A stretch of DNA of 10,587 bases from an uncultured Saprospiraceae bacterium (GCA_905479665.1 CAJQNM010000201.1:1-10587), one strand, 5' to 3'. Shown: positions 1 through 6,437, counted from the stretch's first letter. Notes: generated from the letters alone by a model not told the origin. Numbers and translations: made by a program.

Positions 1-356
1 GAGCCGCAGCAGACTCCGGTGAATATGACATGGCAATGGTTGCTTACAATGTCATAAACGGTGGTTACCTCGATGGAACGATAAAACACGCGGCCGATAA
101 AGGCATGGGGATTATCGGGATGAAGGTAGCCATGGCTGTGGCAACACATCATGAAGCCATCAAACCCATACCCGAATGGCGCATCGCTAAGGTAGATCGA
201 ATCGTACCGGGCGACCTCAAGGCACCACTCAAAGCGTATTTATGGGCTTTGCAAAATCCCAATATTTCAGCAGTCATTTCTAATTTATGGGACGAGCAAT
301 TTATTTCTGAAAATCTTTCGATTGTCGGGACCAAGGTAGAGTTGAATCCTGGATAA
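1..356 (+). CDS. Aldo/keto reductase family protein, C-terminal part (5' end outside window)
   Basis: The reading frame is open from the left edge (codons in phase with base 3), so this is the 3' end of a longer gene; the ATG at 30 is internal, because in-frame sense codons precede it. The visible ~117 residues match the end of an AKR barrel of the COG1453-like 'predicted oxidoreductase' type: a YNVINGGYLDGTIKHA segment, then the beta strand GMGIIGMKVA, then a tail with KAYLWALQNPNISAVISNL followed by a helix (WDEQFISENL). In this family these parts close the (beta/alpha)8 barrel and contribute to the NADP(H) pocket. The catalytic Asp/Tyr/Lys/His would lie upstream, outside the window, so activity cannot be judged. 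No signal peptide can be assessed. It ends with TAA and converges on the permease gene with a 66-nt gap. The substrate is unknown. Confidence 0.88.
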   Translation, partial: AAADSGEYDMAMVAYNVINGGYLDGTIKHAADKGMGIIGMKVAMAVATHHEAIKPIPEWRIAKVDRIVPGDLKAPLKAYLWALQNPNISAVISNLWDEQFISENLSIVGTKVELNPG

Positions 357-366
357 CCTGAGATTT

Positions 367-390
367 CCTATCGGTCGACGACTAGATAGG
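367..390. repeat. Small inverted repeat in the convergent AKR/permease gap
   Basis: CCTATC (367-372) and GATAGG (385-390) are exact inverted copies around a 12-nt loop that itself contains GTCGAC. It lies 10 nt after the aldo/keto reductase stop codon. There is no T-tract on the plus strand, so it is at best a weak or factor-assisted 3'-end structure; it may be chance. Confidence 0.25.
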
Positions 391-405
391 CACTGGCAAA
401 TCGAA

Positions 406-427
406 ACTAAGAAAAATGTCTCTTAGT
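406..427 (-). terminator. Possible weak terminator hairpin of the permease operon
   Basis: ACTAAGA (406-412) and TCTTAGT (421-427) form a perfect 7-bp stem with an 8-nt loop. On the minus strand the stem overlaps the permease stop codon (complement of 423-425) and is followed only by TTTCG. The stem is AT-rich and the T-run is short, so the call is tentative; the position exactly at the operon end is the main support. Confidence 0.3.
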
Positions 428-3053
428 CAGAATTTAGTGAATCCACTGGACTAGCCATCGCTGCCTTTAGCGATTCTACGCTTATGGTGACAAGAGCTAA
501 GCAGATCGCAATCACTCCCGCCAATACATATACCCACCACTGAACGCCTGCACTAAAAGCAAAATTTCTGAGCCATTGAGCCATGAGGATGTAGGATAAG
601 GGAGCTGCAATGAGTACGGAGATCGTAATTAATTTGATAAAATCTCTGGAGAGAAGCCCGATAATGCTGCGCACAGATGCGCCAAGAACTTTCCGAATAC
701 CGATTTCTTTCGTCTTTTGCAGCGCCACGAAGGAAATCAACCCGAATAAACCCAAACAGGAAATGAGGATTGCAATGCACGCAAAAATATAGGCCAATTT
801 TCCAACAATCATTTCACGTTCATACAGTGCTTTATAGCTATCATCTAGAAATTCATAGTCGAGTGGTAAGTCCGGATAGATTTCGCGCCAACTTTTTGTG
901 AGCTGAGCAATTGCTGCCAGCGTTTCTCCAGGTGCTGTCTTAATTAGAATATCTGATGTACGATGCGGGACATATTTGATAATAAGTGGCTCGATGTCTT
1001 GATGGAGCGACTTAAAGTTGAAGTCTTCCATAATACCTAATATTCGGAAAACCCTTTTCTCCTTGCCGGGCTCGGTCATCAATTTTCCGATGGGGTTTTC
1101 CAAGCCCATCTGCGCCAGAGCGGTTTCGTTCATGACCAAGCCAGCTGTATCGGTGGGAATGCGATCATCAAAAAAACGGCCTTCGGTCATCTTAATTCCG
1201 AATACATCTTTGAACTGTGCCTCAGTATTCAGCATGTAAAAATAATTGGATTGATCTTCTGGGCGTCCTTCCCAATCGTAGCCAACATTGATCCAATCCA
1301 CATTGGTGGGCGGATCGGAACACCGAAGCACTGCACTGATTCCCGAATTTTGAAGCAACTTATCCCGGAGCACCGGAAATTGCTGACGTACTGGCTCAGG
1401 CATATCGATCAACAGTACATTTGAGCGATCGAGTCCAAGATTTTCGAATTGAATTAGGTTCAATTGATTCTGGACTGTAATTGTTGAAATAATCAAGATC
1501 GCCGAGAGGGTAAATTGGAAAACGACCAGTGCCTTTCTGAGCAGAGGATTTGTACTGCTGGATATAGCGGTCCCCTTGAGGACTTTGCTGGGCAGATATT
1601 TTGCCAATACAAAAGCTGGATAAAAGCCTGCTACGCAGGTGAGCGTAATTCCTAGTGCGAGAATAGCCAGCCAAAAGATCGGATCTGTAGCTGGAAACGC
1701 AATCTCCGCGCCGGTAAGATGACCAAGCTCTGGCAGAAGCAAGAAAGTGAGCAATAGCGAGATGACCAGGGCCGCAAAAACGAGCAGCCCGGTCTCAAAT
1801 AAAAATTGGAAGATAAGTGTGATTCTGTCAGCACCTGCAGTCTTTCTGATCGCCACTTCCTTGGCTCGCCTGGCAGACTGAGCCGTGCTGAGATTGATAA
1901 AATTTATGCACGCAATGAGAATAAGAAATAATGCTGCACCACTAAAGATCCGAACATATTGAATGCGGCCACCAGAGGCAACGCCCTGCTCAAATTGAGT
2001 CCACAGATAGTTTTTGGCAAATGGGAAGAACATTACTTCATCTCCTCCCACTCCATATCCTGCGCTTTTTTCATAAATCGGATTGATTAGATCCTCGATT
2101 GATTTTGGATCTACACTTTGATTTATCTTAGCAAAAACCGTCGAGCCCTTGTAACCCCAGTGCTGGGCCCATTCCGGTCTCTGTTCCGCAATCATCTCAA
2201 TGTTGATCACAAAATCGAATTGTAGCGATGAGTTTCCGGGGATTTCGGCAAAGACACCTGCTATGGTCAGGTCGTCTCCGTCATCGATGCGAATCGTCGT
2301 ACCCACTGCTTGATCTGCCCACTTATCTCCGAGTAATTTCTGGGCAAGTGTCTGAGAAACGAAAATCGTCTGATGATTGCTGATCGCATTATCGACGTTG
2401 CCGATCAACATCGGAAAATCAAACACCTCAAACAATGATGAGCTGGCCATGGCTCCTTCGCTGCGGTAGGTGACTTCGCCATAATTGATCAGGCGCTCCT
2501 CGCTTGCGTACACGACGGCGTTGCTCACGCCATCGAAATCATGGAGCAAAGTATACAAGGCAAATGGCGATGCACCTTGGGTAAATGTAACCTCTCCTGC
2601 CTCAGAAACTCCATTAAAATAAGCACGATATATTTGCTCGCTCTCAGGATGGAAGTTGTCTACGGAACGCTCAAAATGAACCCACAACAATATCAATAGG
2701 CTGCAGGTGAGACCAAGAATAAGACCAAACCCGTTAATCAAATTAAATCTTGAATTGCGAGTGAAATTCCGCAAGGTCACCTTCAGTACATTTTTAGACA
2801 AACCCATCATACCAGACATATTTTTGTTTTGCCGGCTTCGCTCGAAAGAGGAGGGCCGAAAAAATAACAGTACTTCTTTGATAAATAGTAACCTGGCCAT
2901 GAGGAGCCCCTGATCTTCCAGTCGGTCTAAAAAAGCTTCGTGGAGATCACCCTGAATTTCCGGCAAGAGCTCGTCGGCGCAATACCATTCTAGGAATCGG
3001 TCAGCCCACTGTGGTGGTTGGGGGTTGTCGTGACTACGGCTTGGTTTAGCCAT
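423..3053 (-). CDS. ABC transporter permease, MacB/FtsX type, with N-terminal permease prefix domain
   Basis: This is an 876-residue integral membrane protein. Residues ~12-68 (PPQWADRFLEWYCADELLPE and following) form the soluble 'permease prefix domain 2' found on permeases encoded next to PadR regulators in Bacteroidota. After that come two MacB-like modules. Module 1 has a helix at ~107-126, a periplasmic MacB_PCD-like domain (~127-365) and three helices at ~368-388, 415-440 and 458-482. Module 2 has a helix at ~505-524, a second periplasmic domain (~530-745) and three helices at ~750-773, 803-822 and 838-858. The typical cytoplasmic coupling motifs are seen twice: RRAKEVAIRKTAGA (395-408) and KTKEIGIRKVLGAS (780-793). 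Relatives move lipoproteins, peptides or drugs, or transmit force from an ATPase to the periplasm. Start: the ATG overlaps the end of the PadR gene by 8 nt, which implies translational coupling. No ATP-binding subunit gene lies in the window, so the partner must be encoded elsewhere. The substrate is unknown. Confidence 0.93.
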   Translation of the reverse strand: MAKPSRSHDNPQPPQWADRFLEWYCADELLPEIQGDLHEAFLDRLEDQGLLMARLLFIKEVLLFFRPSSFERSRQNKNMSGMMGLSKNVLKVTLRNFTRNSRFNLINGFGLILGLTCSLLILLWVHFERSVDNFHPESEQIYRAYFNGVSEAGEVTFTQGASPFALYTLLHDFDGVSNAVVYASEERLINYGEVTYRSEGAMASSSLFEVFDFPMLIGNVDNAISNHQTIFVSQTLAQKLLGDKWADQAVGTTIRIDDGDDLTIAGVFAEIPGNSSLQFDFVINIEMIAEQRPEWAQHWGYKGSTVFAKINQSVDPKSIEDLINPIYEKSAGYGVGGDEVMFFPFAKNYLWTQFEQGVASGGRIQYVRIFSGAALFLILIACINFINLSTAQSARRAKEVAIRKTAGADRITLIFQFLFETGLLVFAALVISLLLTFLLLPELGHLTGAEIAFPATDPIFWLAILALGITLTCVAGFYPAFVLAKYLPSKVLKGTAISSSTNPLLRKALVVFQFTLSAILIISTITVQNQLNLIQFENLGLDRSNVLLIDMPEPVRQQFPVLRDKLLQNSGISAVLRCSDPPTNVDWINVGYDWEGRPEDQSNYFYMLNTEAQFKDVFGIKMTEGRFFDDRIPTDTAGLVMNETALAQMGLENPIGKLMTEPGKEKRVFRILGIMEDFNFKSLHQDIEPLIIKYVPHRTSDILIKTAPGETLAAIAQLTKSWREIYPDLPLDYEFLDDSYKALYEREMIVGKLAYIFACIAILISCLGLFGLISFVALQKTKEIGIRKVLGASVRSIIGLLSRDFIKLITISVLIAAPLSYILMAQWLRNFAFSAGVQWWVYVLAGVIAICLALVTISVESLKAAMASPVDSLNSD

Positions 3054-3375
3054 TTTTGAGATTTAATTGAGGAATCATTTCCCACAACCGAATGCGTTGT
3101 TTTCGAATCTCCGAAATCACATTGTACCCATAGCGGGTGGCCTCAAAAATTCTTTTGCCTCGACCTCCCCTCTCCGCCGTCGCTTCTCCCATGGACGATG
3201 TAAGCAATCCCTTCTTCTCTAGCCTTTTCAAAACAGTGTGTACAGCCGGAATAGAGATGCTCTTACCTATGCGCGCATCGTATGCCTTCGCGACAGAGAC
3301 ACCATAGGCGTCATCCTCAATCATTACGATCAATAGAATTGTTTCTTCCAAATTTCCCAGTCGCTCTGGCACCAT
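3046..3375 (-). CDS. PadR family transcriptional regulator
   Basis: This 109-residue winged-helix repressor has the usual size of the short PadR subfamily. Helix 1 begins around LGNLEETILLIVMI (6-19). The DDAYGVSVAKAYDARIG stretch (21-37) is the classic 'YG..I...' PadR helix. The recognition helix is ~SIPAVHTVLKRLEKKG (41-56), followed by a wing with the conserved ATAERGGRGKRIFEAT (65-80) and a C-terminal dimerisation helix ending in LWEMIPQLNL. Family members bind as dimers to palindromic operators, usually in their own promoter, and release DNA on binding a small molecule or on stress. It is the first gene of a two-gene operon; its stop codon lies inside the start of the permease gene (ATGGCTAA overlap). 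Autoregulation and control of the permease are inferred from the arrangement. No Shine-Dalgarno is evident before the ATG, which is normal in Bacteroidota. Confidence 0.95.
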   Translation of the reverse strand: MVPERLGNLEETILLIVMIEDDAYGVSVAKAYDARIGKSISIPAVHTVLKRLEKKGLLTSSMGEATAERGGRGKRIFEATRYGYNVISEIRKQRIRLWEMIPQLNLKNG

Positions 3376-3391
3376 ATCATTAACCTTTGTA

Positions 3392-3438
3392 TATCTAATT
3401 TAGGAAAATTATCGGAATATCATTAATATTTGTAGATA
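3392..3438. promoter_or_regulatory. AT-rich stretch upstream of padR with inverted TATCTA/TAGATA elements
   Basis: TATCTA (3392-3397) and TAGATA (3433-3438) are inverted copies 35 bp apart inside an AT-rich segment starting 16 bp before the PadR start codon. This is where the padR promoter and a PadR operator would be expected. Hexamer repeats in AT-rich DNA often arise by chance, and no clear Bacteroidota promoter (TTG followed by TAnnTTTG) is present, so confidence is low. Confidence 0.25.
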
Positions 3439-3452
3439 ATATGTGTAGCCAA

Positions 3453-3474
3453 GGGTTGACATAAAAGTCAATCC
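3453..3474. promoter_or_regulatory. Inverted repeat in the padR / unknown-gene divergent region
   Basis: GGGTTGAC (3453-3460) and GTCAATCC (3467-3474) pair over 8 bp with one G-T wobble around ATAAAA; the inner TTGAC/GTCAA arms are perfect. It sits 78 bp upstream of the PadR start and 150 bp upstream of the divergent gene. It could be an operator for the PadR dimer, or an RNA hairpin if transcription crosses it on the plus strand. There is no T-tract, so a terminator is unlikely. Confidence 0.35.
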
Positions 3475-3519
3475 CGCATCTTCCAGTAGATTAAGATGAG
3501 AAGGGACTTTGCCCTAGAC

Positions 3520-3534
3520 ACCGCTCACAGCGGT
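3520..3534. repeat. Short GC-rich hairpin ACCGCT-CAC-AGCGGT
   Basis: A perfect 6-bp inverted repeat with a 3-nt loop lies in the untranslated stretch before the unknown gene. It could form a stable stem in a leader transcript. It has no T-tract and no recognisable riboswitch context; the rest of 3376-3623 holds no convincing gene. Confidence 0.3.
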
Positions 3535-3623
3535 CCATGCAACGTCAGATCGAAGCAAGGGAGTCAAACATGATTATGTATATTCACTCTTACGTCACTT
3601 GCTTTGCAGAAACTTGAGTAAAT

Positions 3624-4823
3624 ATGCTACCACCGGGCCTCTCACTGATCATATTCTTCCGCAAGGATCAGGTATTTCTGTGTGCTAGATCCTTGAGCCT
3701 GCGTGAAACAAATATCCCTGCGATCGTCTCGCGATTTGATGCACCAGTATACTGGAAAGTCACCGTCAAGAAACACTTGGCCGACGAGAAAGAGCTGGTC
3801 GTATCCATCGATTCCTATAATCAGGGAGTACCGGAAATATCTCATACTCAGCAACAACTTTTCCCCGCTCTTGCCGAAATAAAGCGGATCAATTTCCTCA
3901 GCATCAATACGGAAAAATTGCTGGCCAGTGCAGGTAGTGAAGGGACGTCTCAAACGATCATTCACGATGATCAGGAGTCTGCAGTAGAAATCACGAAGGT
4001 GGTTCAAGAATCTCTCTCCATTCCAATCAAGAAGTTAAATTTCCAACTCGGTCGTGTCACTTTTACACATCGCTTCAAAGGATTTTTATCGGCCACCGAA
4101 ATTACGATCGAAAACTATGAACTGCGCGAAGAATTTGATGCCATTAAAAATTACTTCGCAAAAGTCTTCGGCAAGAAAAAGATTCAGGTCGATGTTACCT
4201 TGGAGATTGATGGTGCCTATGCTCGTATCAGTGCTGTGTCATCTCCTGAAATTGCCTCTATTGATAAGAAACTCATCGAAAGTGTGCGATTTGAATTCGT
4301 GCGGACCCTGAAAAAGAAAATCGAGCCTACCATTGACAAGAGCCTATTCACTGCAGACGAGCTACTTAGTCACTTTGGTGAAGAGGAATTCAAATCGAAT
4401 ACGTTTCACACCAATGCCCAAGAATTATTTGAAGATCTTTTGCAGGTATCTGACAGCAAGCATTATTTACATCTACGTTACCTGTCCAGTATTCATGCAT
4501 CACACATCTTAAAGTTGCGTTTTGTGCATAATCCCTTTTCATTTATTTTTCTTGTCGAGGGCGATATGCACTACCACGTGATCTGGGAAACGCTGGACAC
4601 CCAAGAAGCGACCTATCTCTGGCATGTAGACAGAGACATTGAGTCTTTAAAACGAGCTCTGCGGAAAATTGAGCAAATTATACATACCGTAAAAGTGCAG
4701 GGTAAAACGGCGTATCTCAATAGCAATGAGCCAGATCGTTTCAGGCGGGTTTATCATGATTATTCTTTGGTGAAAGAAGGGTTTTTGAAGTGGAAGGGAG
4801 AGGTGGAGAGGTATTTGACATGA
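3624..4823 (+). CDS. Hypothetical protein, 399 aa, family not recognised
   Basis: I do not recognise the family. It reads as a genuine gene: 400 codons, a normal mixed amino-acid composition and an in-frame TGA just upstream (3615-3617). The only methionine codons are the first codon and one near residue 315, so the ATG at 3624 is the only plausible ATG start; a non-ATG start a few codons later cannot be excluded. There is a short hydrophobic patch at the N-terminus (LSLIIFF, residues 6-12) but no proper signal peptide or membrane helix, so it is probably cytoplasmic. Secondary-structure feel: alternating strands and helices up to ~100, an acidic linker (~101-125), an alpha/beta region (~134-235) with a helix ELREEFDAIKNYFAKVFGKK, a helical part (~240-275) and a C-terminal domain (~276-399) with a His/aromatic-rich strand region (LVEGDMHYHVIWETL) and basic helices (SLKRALRKIEQIIHTVKVQG). 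It stands alone, divergent from the PadR operon. No function is proposed. Confidence 0.85.
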   Translation: MLPPGLSLIIFFRKDQVFLCARSLSLRETNIPAIVSRFDAPVYWKVTVKKHLADEKELVVSIDSYNQGVPEISHTQQQLFPALAEIKRINFLSINTEKLLASAGSEGTSQTIIHDDQESAVEITKVVQESLSIPIKKLNFQLGRVTFTHRFKGFLSATEITIENYELREEFDAIKNYFAKVFGKKKIQVDVTLEIDGAYARISAVSSPEIASIDKKLIESVRFEFVRTLKKKIEPTIDKSLFTADELLSHFGEEEFKSNTFHTNAQELFEDLLQVSDSKHYLHLRYLSSIHASHILKLRFVHNPFSFIFLVEGDMHYHVIWETLDTQEATYLWHVDRDIESLKRALRKIEQIIHTVKVQGKTAYLNSNEPDRFRRVYHDYSLVKEGFLKWKGEVERYLT

Positions 4824-4839
4824 TATTATAATTCCAATC

Positions 4840-4859
4840 CAAGGGGTCATGACCCCTTG
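4840..4859. repeat. Perfect 20-bp palindrome 17 nt after the unknown gene
   Basis: CAAGGGGTCATGACCCCTTG is identical to its own reverse complement over all 20 bases. In RNA it would fold into a strong hairpin with a tiny loop on either strand. It begins a composite repeat island between convergent genes. There is no T-tract on either side, so a role in transcript ending, RNA stabilisation or as part of an interspersed repeat is inferred. Confidence 0.6.
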
Positions 4860-4875
4860 AGAAAATGCCCAGATT

Positions 4876-4904
4876 GCAAACCCAAGTTTCTCGCAAACTG
4901 CAAA
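4876..4904. repeat. Short GCAAAC direct repeats within the repeat island
   Basis: GCAAAC occurs at 4876-4881 and 4893-4898, followed by GCAAA at 4900-4904, between the 20-bp palindrome and the GC-rich palindromes. This stretch (about 4861-4929) shows no gene and probably belongs to the same composite intergenic repeat, but the copies are too short to be certain. Confidence 0.2.
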
Positions 4905-4929
4905 TGTCGAGGCGAAGACGGACGCATGT

Positions 4930-4945
4930 CCCCCGCTGGCGGGGG
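4930..4945. repeat. GC-rich palindrome, copy 1 (inverted partner of 5031-5046)
   Basis: CCCCCGCTGGCGGGGG has 7-bp arms around TG. It is the exact reverse complement of the 16 bases at 5031-5046. It is followed by TACGGGGGTGG, another G-run. With its partner it brackets about 85 bp, an arrangement like paired REP sequences (BIME) in other bacteria. It lies between convergent genes and could also act as a bidirectional stem-loop at transcript ends. Confidence 0.65.
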
Positions 4946-5008
4946 TACGGGGGTGGACTTCCTGCCGAGTCAACCTGTTGAGCTGTCTCCTCCTTAATGT
5001 TTATGATT

Positions 5009-5035
5009 CCCCCCCTTGATCCCCCTTGATCCCCC
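5009..5035. repeat. 10-bp tandem repeat (CCCCCTTGAT) x2
   Basis: CCCCCTTGAT occurs at 5011-5020 and again at 5021-5030, and the following CCCCC starts the second GC-rich palindrome, giving about 2.5 units. Perfect short tandem units next to a palindrome suggest slippage or a composite repeat element, and make copy number likely to vary between strains. Confidence 0.6.
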
Positions 5036-5046
5036 GCCAGCGGGGG
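5031..5046. repeat. GC-rich palindrome, copy 2 (inverted partner of 4930-4945)
   Basis: CCCCCGCCAGCGGGGG is the exact reverse complement of 4930-4945. It starts 12 nt beyond the stop codon of the phosphatase-family gene on the minus strand, so it would be the first strong stem-loop in that gene's 3' untranslated RNA. On the minus strand it is followed by GATCAAGGGGG repeats and not by T residues, so it is not a standard intrinsic terminator. Confidence 0.65.
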
Positions 5047-5058
5047 AAATCTGCACTC

Positions 5059-6228
5059 CTAAAACTCCAAATCCGCAAATACTAATAAATGATCTGAAGC
5101 ATTTCGGTCTTTTACTTGTTCGTAGAGTGGTTCTCCTGGCCCTGGCCAGAACACTCCACTGGTATGGACCTTTGCATCTCGTGATGGCAAAACGTAGTCA
5201 ATGCGTAATCCAAAAAAGGAAGTGGCTACAGTGGGATCTGCCCCCTTCTGAAGACGCTTGATTGCGGTTGTTCCACCTGAATTTTTTGGTATGAATTGGC
5301 CCTTGGCCGCCTCTGAATTAATTCGGGAATGGCTGAGCAGCTGCTCGATCGCTCCGGTGTAGCTGTCTCCCGCCAGGGGGTCAGCATTCAAATCACCCAT
5401 CACCACAAAGGATGATGAAGAGGCAAGTCCTCCCGCATGGCCCTGGTCATCATTGAGGTAATCCTTATCGCTGAGGTAATCACAGATTAAGCGAATTTCG
5501 TCGTAATTCCTGCAGCCGTTGCGATCTTCATCACCATCAAAAACCGGCGGTGTAGGATGAGCTAAAATAACGTGCACCGTTTTTTTCGAACTAATTTTAA
5601 TCGGGATGTCTACATGATTTTTTGAAGACAGTCTTAGTGCCTCCCATGCTTGATCTGTGTAGTAGCTCTCCCCACTTAGCATCATCGGTAGCTTGGCGTC
5701 GGGAACCTGTGACCAGCGAAAATCCTGCAGGGTGCGAATACTTGCCTCGTCGATCGGATATTTTGATAATAGTGCAAAGGCATATTGTCCTTCATAGGCT
5801 CCATACCCATAGGCGTCATCCGGCAAGGCGATTTTTCCGTCATGATTTAAATCATGGCCACTGAGCACGCCGGTATTAGATGGGATTGAAATGGCATAGG
5901 GGTAATTGATTCCCTCTCCACCTTGTTGGGGTATGGCCAAGTAATTCTTTTGCAAGGCCTTTAATAAAGCACCGCTTGGATCATGATCAAATTCCATCAG
6001 CGCCAACACATCAGGTCGCACCTCTTGGATCACCGCCGCAATGTTTTGAATTTGGGTATCCTGTTTTGAAGAAAGGTCGGTCTCCAAACCGTCTTGCGCT
6101 GAGCGAAACAAAGCGACGTTGTACGATGCGAAGCGGATGGTCTCCGGGTCACTATCCCTCAGCGCAGGGGCAAGACATGCGCTTTGTGCAAGTACTCCTA
6201 AATACAAAAGGTGGATGAACAATTTCAC
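5059..6228 (-). CDS. Secreted endonuclease/exonuclease/phosphatase (EEP) family protein
   Basis: This 389-residue EEP (DNase I-like, PF03372 type) hydrolase is probably exported. The start is GTG with a signal-peptide-like N-terminus (KLFIHLLYLGVLAQSACLAP); a Cys at 18 leaves a non-classical lipoprotein possible. Family motifs appear in order: SYNV with Asn37, LMEFD with metal-ligand Glu79, AHPTPP with catalytic-type His224, GDLNADP with Asp279 and Asn281, RIDYVLPS with Asp344, and NASDHLLVFADLEF with Asp379-His380. All core residues of a Mg-dependent phosphodiester or phosphoester hydrolase are present, so it looks active. Two acidic loops resemble calcium sites: DLNHDGKIALPDD (126-138) and DGDEDRNG (231-238). 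They fit an extracytoplasmic EEP subgroup with YGYGAYEGQYAFALLSKYPI. The substrate (nucleic acid, lipid head group or sugar phosphate) cannot be read from sequence. It is monocistronic, convergent with the unknown gene and divergent from the PqqB-like gene. Confidence 0.92.
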   Translation of the reverse strand: MKLFIHLLYLGVLAQSACLAPALRDSDPETIRFASYNVALFRSAQDGLETDLSSKQDTQIQNIAAVIQEVRPDVLALMEFDHDPSGALLKALQKNYLAIPQQGGEGINYPYAISIPSNTGVLSGHDLNHDGKIALPDDAYGYGAYEGQYAFALLSKYPIDEASIRTLQDFRWSQVPDAKLPMMLSGESYYTDQAWEALRLSSKNHVDIPIKISSKKTVHVILAHPTPPVFDGDEDRNGCRNYDEIRLICDYLSDKDYLNDDQGHAGGLASSSSFVVMGDLNADPLAGDSYTGAIEQLLSHSRINSEAAKGQFIPKNSGGTTAIKRLQKGADPTVATSFFGLRIDYVLPSRDAKVHTSGVFWPGPGEPLYEQVKDRNASDHLLVFADLEF

Positions 6229-6314
6229 TGATATTATTTTGATGGTTGAATGTAAAGTAATTCAGGAAGACCTCTGGCATCTTTCTTCCCAGGCACTCTG
6301 CAACGGGAGTCCTC

Positions 6315-6334
6315 CAAGGTACTTTAGTGCCTTG
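6315..6334. repeat. Imperfect 20-bp palindrome in the REP-like cluster
   Basis: CAAGGTACTTTAGTGCCTTG pairs over 9 bp with a single T-G wobble around TT. It lies 11 bp before the first AATGGGTT palindrome and appears to be part of the same cluster of palindromic elements in the divergent region 6229-6437. Confidence 0.5.
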
Positions 6335-6344
6335 CTCGCTATTG

Positions 6345-6364
6345 CAATGGGTTAAAACCCATTG
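6345..6364. repeat. REP-like palindrome, copy 1
   Basis: CAATGGGTTAAAACCCATTG is palindromic over 9-bp arms with a central AA. The same core recurs 43 bp further on (6388-6407), and the flanking downstream bases are shared too (TTGGAGGGACA here, TTGGAAGAGACA there). A palindrome plus a conserved one-sided flank is the layout of REP sequences mobilised by IS200-like (RAYT) transposases; no such transposase is in the window. Confidence 0.65.
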
Positions 6365-6387
6365 GAGGGACATCATTCACATAATGC

Positions 6388-6407
6388 GAATGGGTTAAAA
6401 CCCGTTG
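6388..6407. repeat. REP-like palindrome, copy 2
   Basis: GAATGGGTTAAAACCCGTTG is a direct-orientation copy of 6345-6364 with two changes, one giving a T-G wobble and one breaking the outermost pair. It ends 30 bp before the GTG start of the PqqB-like gene, so it must lie in or beside that gene's promoter or leader. Confidence 0.65.
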
Positions 6408-6437
6408 GAAGAGACAGGAAAGCCATAAATTACATCC

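Noticed and set aside
2707..2913. Plus-strand ORF within the permease gene
   Set aside because: Antisense shadow of a gene with clear transmembrane and coupling motifs.
3381..3432. Promoter -7 boxes TAACCTTTG and TAATATTTG
   Set aside because: Both have three bases, not two, between TA and TTTG, so they miss the Bacteroidota TAnnTTTG pattern; no well-spaced TTG partner was found.
3456..3480. TTGACA at 3456 as a sigma-70 -35 box
   Set aside because: No -10 hexamer at 16-18 bp spacing, and Bacteroidota do not use this consensus; it is better explained as part of the inverted repeat.
3496..3573. 25-codon plus-strand ORF in the padR/unknown-gene intergenic region
   Set aside because: Nothing protein-like, no overlap or coupling with the next gene, and length is within chance expectation.
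4647..4973. Minus-strand ORF of 108 codons crossing the repeat island
   Set aside because: It reads through the palindromes and overlaps the end of the unknown plus-strand gene; the translation is low-complexity and chance-like.
5016..5261. Plus-strand ORF of 81 codons beginning in the CCCCCTTGAT repeats
   Set aside because: It is antisense to the well-supported phosphatase-family gene and starts in repeat DNA.
6152..6376. Minus-strand ORF of 74 codons through the REP-like cluster
   Set aside because: It overlaps the phosphatase-family gene's start in another frame and passes through palindromes; no protein-like features.
6345..6416. Possible start of a CRISPR array (two direct repeats 43 bp apart)
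   Set aside because: Only two diverged copies, one spacer-like gap, strongly palindromic units and no cas genes; REP-like elements explain it better.
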